From positions 141,993-152,926 of the forward strand of contig NAOQ01000115.1 of assembly GCA_002751075.1 (NCBI GenBank): 10,934 nt of DNA, in the 5' to 3' direction. The DNA is from Ichthyophonus hoferi (taxonomy: Eukaryota; Opisthokonta; Ichthyosporea; Ichthyophonida; Ichthyophonidae). Position numbers and translations under genes: made by a program. Below, in pieces: positions 1-8,100 of this stretch (its first letter is position 1; every line of letters begins with the position of its first letter). The notes under the pieces are model-generated. The model was not told the DNA's origin. It made no database searches and saw nothing but the letters and a program-made list of their open reading frames with translations.

Positions 1-678
1 GTACCAATTCATGTATGAGCGGAATAGCCGAGGTTTTATTATTGATTGCAGTTTACATTTCGACTTTTCTTATTTCATCTTAATAACCCAACAGTAATGT
101 CTTCTTCCTAGAATGGCTCTTGAGCTAGCTACCTCATTGGTGTAACTCTTATCTCTTGTGTATTGACAAATCAATCTATTGGTTTGAAAAATATTATGCA
201 GTTGAATCATTATGCAATTGGCTATATTTGTGCCACAATCAGCGATCTTGTAACAGGCAATATATATATACCAAAACAGAACTGGTTTTTTAAGTTTCCA
301 AGATAACCAAAGCCAGCGTCCTGCGTTTGCTTTTATAATGGATTACTTTTTATTATTTCAACACAATCTCTACTTAAAAACATGACAGAGTAAATAGCCA
401 TCAATTAATCAATTTTACCAATCACTTGCCATATCTTTAATATTGTAAAACATAAATTATGAATTCGTCCCTGAAAAATTAAGAGTTGCTAATTAATTTG
501 CGTGATTATCAGTTAATAACCAATTGAATATTGTAAGCGGCAGCTATTTATGAGTTAATTGATCATATTAATAATTAATACTACTACTAACCTCAAGTAT
601 TAAAATGTTAAACATTTCCACACGCTGTAGGGCATTTTAAAACGTTGATTTAGTGGGACTGTTCCTCCAAACGTGGGA

Positions 679-693
679 CAGGTGGTCCACCTG
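679..693. promoter_or_regulatory. perfect GC-rich inverted repeat CAGGTGG-T-CCACCTG
   Basis: Two 7-nt arms pair perfectly around one central T, giving two inverted CAGGTG/CACCTG E-box hexamers in an otherwise AT-rich upstream region. The symmetry is seen directly. A role as a dimeric factor site for the gene about 800 bp downstream is inference. Confidence 0.3.
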
Positions 694-1173
694 GTTATAA
701 TTGCGATCAGCGATTAGCGGTTAATTTAATTAATGAGTAATCTATAGCTAGATTGGGTAGATTGAGATCAATTTAATAAATATATAGGCTTTAAACTAAA
801 TAGAAATTTAAGTTGTTTAATAAATAACAGTCCAAAGTATAATAATTAAATAAATTAATGTATTTAAAGATAAAATTAGACATGTTATATATATATTTAA
901 AGATTAAACATATAGTAAAGCTAATATCATAAGTAATTAGGTCATGAATTAATAGTTAATGACGATCAAGTTATAAATAGAACCAGCTAAATCTAGATCA
1001 AATTCCCGCCAAAAATATTACAAATAGCCAATACAAACAGTAATAATATACACTAGCCAATAAAAATACAACAATGATATAACAAACCATTCATATGGAT
1101 GTACTGGATAGATATAAAATACACTAAATTCGGCATATTAGTATATGGGGTATTATAATGTAGTATATTATAT

Positions 1174-1211
1174 ATTATTATATTATATTATATTATATTA
1201 TATTATATTAA
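1174..1211. repeat. TATTA pentanucleotide microsatellite
   Basis: Near-perfect tandem TATTA units lie upstream of the gene. The same pentamer family recurs in introns 1 and 4. Confidence 0.9.
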
Positions 1212-1401
1212 TGTTTTACTACAGCAATTAGACCATTAGACAAGTGAAGCTCTCAATCTATATATCAATATATGTAAAGGCATATATATATATATATACA
1301 CATAAATATATATCTAGTTACAGTTTCTTTGGTTGTTACACAATACCTACCTACATACGTACATATATACAGAATACTAAGTACAGTACCCCTCTATCTA
1401 G

Positions 1402-1429
1402 TGTACTATAGTATATATATTATAGTACA
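1402..1429. repeat. inverted repeat TGTACTATA / TATAGTACA
   Basis: Two perfect 9-nt arms flank a 10-nt TA-rich centre that is itself largely self-complementary. The repeat lies about 70 to 97 nt upstream of the start codon, so it is in the core promoter or the 5' UTR. A hairpin or a symmetric protein site is possible. Palindromes are common in TA-rich DNA, so significance is uncertain. Confidence 0.45.
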
Positions 1430-1444
1430 ATAGAGCATATTGTG

Positions 1445-1451
1445 TATAAAA
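1445..1451 (+). promoter_or_regulatory. possible TATA box (TATAAAA)
   Basis: A TATAAAA heptamer lies 47 nt upstream of the start codon. It could place transcription start around 1475, which would give a very short 5' UTR. TATA-like strings are frequent in this composition, so this is a weak call. Confidence 0.15.
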
Positions 1452-1498
1452 CTTAACCCATCCCTATCTCCTGCCTTATAAAATATATTAACGCGATT

Positions 1499-1549
1499 AT
1501 GGATAATATTGATAATAGTATGGAGGCGAAGGAAAAGATATCAGACCAG
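1499..1549 (+). CDS. exon 1 (initiator exon), residues 1-17
   Basis: It begins MDNIDNSMEAKEK and ends ISDQ at CAG|GTATGT, a strong donor. An in-frame TAA at 1454-1456 precedes this ATG, which is the first in frame after that stop. The start context is good, with A at -3 and G at +4. It ends in phase 0, matching exon 2. An internal ATG lies at residue 8. Upstream coding exons cannot be fully excluded, but the upstream stop and the hydrophilic composition favour this start. Confidence 0.55.
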
Positions 1550-4500
1550 GTATGTATGTTTTTGAAGAATTCAACGAATCCTTGTCTGTTCAACTATTAT
1601 ATATATATTATACTATTTATACACACAATAGTGACCAATCGGGCTGATAACGTATATGCAAAATTATATAGGCAGGATATATATGGAAAGAAGGGGAGAG
1701 AGAGATAATATAGATAGATATACTAATGCTTACATAGCTAGGTATATAGTGTATATAACATAGACCTAATGTATGTTTAAGTTGTGTAAAGTTGAAAGGA
1801 AGTGTAAATCTGTTGTATTTTGTTATGTTATATTATGTTATGTCTTGTCATGTTATGTTACTGCTATGGTTTGTTGTGTTATGTTATTTTATGTTATGTT
1901 ACGTTTTGTTATATTATATTATATTATATTATATTATATTATGTTATTATATTATATTATATTATATTATATTATATTATATTATATTATATTATATTAT
2001 ATTATATTATATTATGATACGTTGTTATATTTTGTTATGCTATGTTATGTTATGTTATGTTATGTTATGTTATGTTATATTATATTGCATTATATTGCAT
2101 TACATTGTATTGTATTGTATTATATTATATTACACTATAGTATATTAAATTGAATTTTAATACATTGCATTACAATATATTATATTATATTGTATGTGTA
2201 TTTCTTGGGTTTACAGTAAATGATATATATATATCAAATACGTACATATTATTCAGATATGTTTTCATATTTTAAGTTACCAATTAATGGGTTGTAATAG
2301 GAGGAGGTCCAGGTGACTACACGGCAGAGCAATCTTAAGCGAATGATCATCTCGGATTCTGAGGTAACCTAACAACTGATTTATTATATTATCCAATAAT
2401 ATGGATTTGTTGAAAACATGAAATATAATACATATCTCTCATTGGTCTTATTTTTTTAATGCAATTAGCTATCTTCTAGAGAAACACCGCAATTTTTTTT
2501 TTAAAAAATGAAAATTTTATAGTATTCTTTCATAGTGTTTCATTATTAATAAAATATGTAGTATGTCTAGTACTTTAGGTTGATGCTAAGGAGGAAGCTG
2601 TTTGCTATATTAGGATATAGTATTTATAATGTTATAATTTTATCATCCAGCTGTTAGTGGTAACTATTTATGCGTGCTATTTATTCTTAGATATTATGTT
2701 ATAATACATTAAATACATTAAATTTTATCCCATTTCACGTATTTTTAAATGAGCCCATCGTTGCTTCTCTATTAAGTCTTCTTTCAGTATTTCTACCTTG
2801 TTATTTTTATATTCATTCAATCACCAATCATTTTATTTAGTTAGTTTATATTAAAAGAGAAAGAAAGAAGGAAACATATATATTTTAAGACTGTATGGAG
2901 TTAGAAATGGCGTGGGATAATTCTGTACGTAGTGTTACCTTATTGTTTATATATATATATATATATATTTGGATTAAAAGGGATATATCATATAGATAAT
3001 CCATCAATGTTGCCTAGAGCTAGAACACTACTGCATTGTATTTCAACTATATATATGTATATGTATATTTATATTTAATCCATATACATAGTTATATATA
3101 TAGCGAAAAGAAAACTGAAATATACCTACCAGGCAAGGGTCATCCATTATAATTTAATTGCCCATTCAATCTTGACTAAAGCTAGAACATTACTGTATTG
3201 TATTCCGACTCTATATTTAGATTCAACTCCGTATCTAGATATTATATTCACAGATTGTCGGTTTTTTTGTTTCATAGTAAAATAAAGATTCATCAGTAGA
3301 TAAGCAAAAGCCAATGATATTGAAGATTGATTAGCGATTAATTTGAGCGATCTACGATATTTAAGATATATATATGTATATTATATTTTATATATTAGCA
3401 TCAGGATATAAATTAATATAGTATATAGTATATTATAATGTTTTGTAAGATGATATAATTACAGTTTCATAACAAAGGCAACTTCTTGTTTAAACTATCA
3501 CTGTACTACATAATGCAATTTTGTGCTTATATAGTGAATTGTATTGTTATAAAATATCATATAGGTAATTATGTCTATGCTTTGTATTAAACTCTGTTTT
3601 ATTATATTGTACTTTGTTGTTTTTTTATATAGTATTTTTAATATATTTTGTTGTATTTTATTTTATTCTCTAATATTATGATATTATAATCATTTTATAC
3701 AATTTTATTATATTGTACTTTAATATTCTATTTTTTTAATATATATCATATTAAAGCATATAATGTAATATAATACAATTTACTTTATTCTATTATATTA
3801 TGATATTATATTATGTCCATCTTATGCAATAGCCAGCGACCAATACACAACGTACTTTAACAGTATTATAATTTAATATCTTATATAGCTATTTTATTAA
3901 ATTTATAACTTTTTATATATTTTATCAATAATGCAATATATTACAATGCAATGTACTACAATACAATATACTATAATGCAATGCACTATAACAAAATACA
4001 TTTTAATACAACACACTATAATAAAATATATTTTAGTACAATACACTAATATAATATACTATAATAAACTACACTATAACATAACATGCTATAGTACTAT
4101 AATATATTACACTATACTGCAGTATATCATAATACAATACACTGTACTATACTACTACTCCACGTTTGATATTAATTCCTCTCCTTCTATTTACCCTATT
4201 GATGTTGTTTAAAGATACTTAAGAAACAATAAAGTTGAAAGTAAGTCATGATTATATTGGATTGCTCTAGCCCTAGTTACCATCACGGGGATTGGATAAT
4301 AGTCATTTCTATCATACTAGCATACTATCATACTGTCATATTATCATATACACTATTGTACATATATACTATCACACTACTTTACCATTATCCTATCACC
4401 TTATCCTCCTGCCATCCTATCCTAATCACTGGCTCTTCATTGTAATTTCATTGGCCTTTTCACTCAATGGTCACTCTCCATTTTGTTAAAGACCCGAATA

Positions 4501-5071
4501 AATAGATTAACAGATTAATGCGTATTATTGATTGGTTCGTTGGGCAGCTTGGAAATATTTAATAGCCATTGGCCTATGGGCATACCTAGATATAATTTAA
4601 ATATTAGTCTATATATAGTTATATATATGTAAGTGTATAAAATTACATTTATAATAAACATATATAGGTTATAATCAACGATAAATATTTTTTATAAAAA
4701 GACGCTTAAAATTTTACTACGTGATATATCATACAATATTATACTATTTAAAAAATAAAATCTCTATCTTTTTTTTCTATAGGACAGTGATGAGGAGCCA
4801 TCCAATATGACAAATTTATCAAAAAGAAGCAAGGTTGATGACATCATACCCAGTCCAGATAAGGTAATAACATCATATACATTTTCATGATACAGCATAT
4901 ACATGCATACAATTAGATCCAATCATATTTAGTACATACAAATCAAATTATTCGACCTTTTGATGGTATATAGCCTATGACATGATACCACGTATAGAAT
5001 TATACCAAATCTTATTCAGTTTTATTTAGTGTAATGTATAATATATATTTGGGGTACAAGTAAGTATGATA

Positions 5072-5102
<31 letters not shown>

Positions 5103-8100
5103 TGTGTTAACACAATGGCGATATATATGGGAAAGAAAACATGTATACACGGCTATACTACTTTTCGCATTTTTCTACTGGCCCGGGTTTCCTATTGGGC
5201 TCCACTGGGTTTCTATGTTTAAGTGTCAATAATAACTTATTCCTTATCCGATTTAGCCAATAGGTGAAAGCTTCGAGCTGATCGATAATGATGGAGAGGA
5301 CGAGAAAGCAACAGTGGTTGATTCTTTGGCAGATGATGACGATAAGGAATCAAACACCAAGGTTAGTTTTAATTTAAGTTGTCCTGGTTGATTCGTCTTT
5401 GCCGTATCGTAATTTGCTTGAAAATTATTGGTATTCTGCTTTTAAATCCTTCTAATATGGATTATTGTTGGTTAACGCAAGAACCTATAGTGGATTTACA
5501 AGAGAAAATATACCTATTGTATTGTATACTACATTGTAGTGTCGTAATGCGCTATACTATAATATATTATGATATAATATAATATAATATAATATAATAT
5601 TGTGCAGTAATTAAATAATTATGCTATTTAAATATATTTATAACACAAACCCGGGTTCTAGGCGACCATTAATAACCATGGAGGCGAGGGACCCAATGAT
5701 AGTAGCGATGTCGAAATCATGAACACCAATAACAATGGCGCCTCATTTTTCAGTGATGACGAGGGGCCTACTCAGGTAGGTGTTAGGTTGATTGTCAGGC
5801 ACGGCTATATCCGTATATGGATATTATATATATATATATATATAATTAATTATATTTCACCGTTTTTAATTTTGTATAAAATTTATAATTAAACTGGAAG
5901 TAAATATATGATATAATTCCAAGGAACTCCAGCGGGATGATTCAGACCAATCCGACGAGGACAATATTAATCATAAAAGGAAAAATGATAAAGACGGAGC
6001 TAATGAAGAAGAGGATGAGGACCAAGACGCAGCTGTAATTGGTGAATTTGGGGACAAGGTAAGAGAGAGGTCAGTGCATGTAAAATTAAAATATGAAAAT
6101 AAAATATGGTGTTAATGAACCAATAAGTATATAGTTTAAAACATTGTCCCTATTCTGCCCAATAATACATCATATAATGTAGTATATCCTATTATAAGAT
6201 ATACTACGTTAGGGTATATTATATTATGACGTAACATATACTACGATGAGATATAATCCCAGCCTTCCACCTATTACTAAGATGTTACATAACCCTCAGC
6301 CATTGGGCCGTGAGACTAAGAAACAACGGCAACAGAGAATTGTAGATCAACAAAAATTAATTCGCAGTAAGTCATGCATATATGCATATAGATTGTTATT
6401 GTTTCATTTTAATGTTACTATTGTATGTTAGGAATTTAAAGAATGTAAAGCATTTGAGGAGTGCTGGGTATGTGTTTGGGGATACCGATAGGTGAAGTAT
6501 GTATGCATGTATGTATGTATGTGTGTATGCATGTAGGTATGTATGTATGTGTGTGTGTATGTATGTATGTATGTATGTATGTATGTATGTATGTATGTAT
6601 GTATGTATGTATGTATGTATGTATGTATGTATGTATGTATGTGTATGTCTGTATGTCTGTATGTACGTGTATATGAGTGTATGTATATGAGTACATATGT
6701 TTAACCCAAATATACTGCAATGCAAGTTAAGTTTGTATAATACCATGTTATAAAGACAAGCCATTATAATATAACCACACCGAACAATGTAATACAATGT
6801 AATATAGGTTAACATTATCTAATATAATATAACTACCTAAAGCTATATAATACGTCAACATAAAACCGAAATGATGGTGCCCATTTAGATATTATATAGA
6901 CTACTATAATATATTCTATTATAATTTATTATACCATATCACAATATATATATTTCTACCCTATCATATCATATCATATAATAGCATGTAATATTAATTT
7001 ATTTTTAGACAGTGGAATGCTACCAGTCCGCCAACCAAAACAAGTTAAATCCAGTGTAGGCTCCCTATTGGATATGATGCGAAAGAAAGCATTGGATCAG
7101 CAGGCCAAGTATGTGATTTAAATGTTAATATAATGTAATAATAGGTCAACCAAATATTTAATATGCACCAATCAATACGTAACGTGATATAATAGAATTA
7201 TAAAATAATAGATAGACAGTGTTTATATACTTTCCCACATACCCACAACTCTCTCTATCTCACTAGCATATTTTAGTACAAGCCGCCACAATAAACATAC
7301 TAGCATATATAAATATGGCATCGTTAATTTTCATTAACATTAACATTAATTAGCTGCTCCGAAACATTTCAGCTTGGATTCACCCTAACCAATTTTCCCT
7401 CAGGATTTTTACGGTATTATTTGATTGGCTAAGCTATGTTTTTTATAACTTAAAAACGATAACTTAATCTTTGCCACACAATCTATCGTATACTATTTTT
7501 TTTTAAAAAATGAAATTCTAGATTTTTAGGTTAATCACTAAATGATTGCAAGATTAGGGTTGAATCATTGATTATCATTGGCTATTTATCACTTATTTTT
7601 AAAAGGCTGGGAATATGATATGCGATTATGATCACTATTTTGTTTTCAAAAATATTTTCAGTATTAATATCCACCCATATATACACATATACATATATCT
7701 ATATATGGTACAACTGTCCCAATAAGGTAATGCTATAGCTAACCATCCAATATATAGATTGTTATATTTGACTTCAACCTATTACAACACGCCCATTTAT
7801 AATTCTTTGAACTTTAAATTCTCATTGGTTGTCATTGATTAGGACTAAAGTCTTTCTGTCTCAATGAATTTTATTTTTTATTTTTAACTGCTTTTAATTT
7901 AATTCAGTTCAATTATATATGTTCTTATACATCTCATTGCACCGATCACTTAATATAGGCCAGATTAATTCGATTTGTGCTAAACTATTTGAATCGGTAC
8001 TGTAAATTCATAGTAATCGATCTTTAATCATAGAGATTCATTCGCTATTTTATTTTTTAAAACTAAAAACTGATCAATGAGAACGAGGGAATGCGATAAT

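Larger units (their letters stand above)
1..1498. other. upstream non-coding AT-rich region
   Basis: No exon or RNA gene is recognisable on either strand. The sequence is AT-rich with scattered CCAAT/ATTGG pentamers. A short GC-richer island around 650-700 holds a perfect inverted repeat. A TATTA array (1174-1211), a TA run (1280-1298) and an inverted repeat at 1402-1429 lie nearer the gene. The region presumably contains the promoter and 5' UTR, and possibly untranslated first exons that cannot be seen. Confidence 0.6.
2364..4782 (+). other. intron 2 (2.4 kb), no convincing exon
   Basis: GTAACC...TAG with a good pyrimidine tract before exon 3. Contents: a TA run (about 2946-2969), a diverged direct repeat (3001-3052 and 3162-3215), AT-rich TATTATATT-like DNA (3600-3830), a degenerate 5-nt-period block (3931-4160) and a CATACTAT/ATCCT-like block (about 4297-4430). 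Two exon-like stretches (2579-2602 and 3133-3276) were considered and not accepted. Confidence 0.55.

Noticed and set aside
1-700. Search for a neighbouring gene on either strand at the left end
   Set aside because: No exon-like stretch with coding composition, splice sites or recognisable peptide was found.
1773-2153. Three overlapping + strand open frames of up to 126 codons in intron 1
   Set aside because: They are translations of the TTATG/TTATA array in all three frames (Tyr, Ile, Leu, Cys, Met only) and reflect the absence of stop triplets in the repeat.
2490-2516. Shared T-run/A-run plus ATGAAA segment at 2490-2516 and 7494-7518, considered as copies of a dispersed element
   Set aside because: The match is confined to homopolymer runs and a few bases, the flanks do not align, and neither target duplications nor a tail structure is visible.
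2579-2602. Possible 24-nt microexon reading VDAKEEA between exons 2 and 3
   Set aside because: An AG acceptor and phase 0 fit, and the peptide resembles the acidic neighbours, but the donor would be GTTTGC and the length is too short to judge without transcript data.
3133-3276. Possible 48-codon exon in intron 2
   Set aside because: Phase 0 and splice-like ends fit, but the product is hydrophobic and Cys/Tyr-rich, unlike every accepted exon, and the donor GTAAAA is mediocre. Kept only as part of the direct-repeat finding.
3931-4489. Open frames of 93, 65 and 65 codons in intron 2
   Set aside because: Low-complexity Tyr/Ile/Thr/His strings over degenerate repeats, without agreement of phase with the flanking exons or similarity to the rest of the protein.
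5379-5582. 67-codon open frame overlapping intron 4
   Set aside because: It starts just inside the intron after a strong exon 4 donor, runs into the ATAAT array and is in conflict with the consistent exon 4 to exon 5 splice.
6396-6815. Minus-strand open frames of 94 and 139 codons, and + strand frames over the same place
   Set aside because: They cover the GTAT microsatellite and encode Thr-Tyr-Ile-His or Cys-Met-Tyr-Val repeats. No start context, splice signals or coding composition support a gene.
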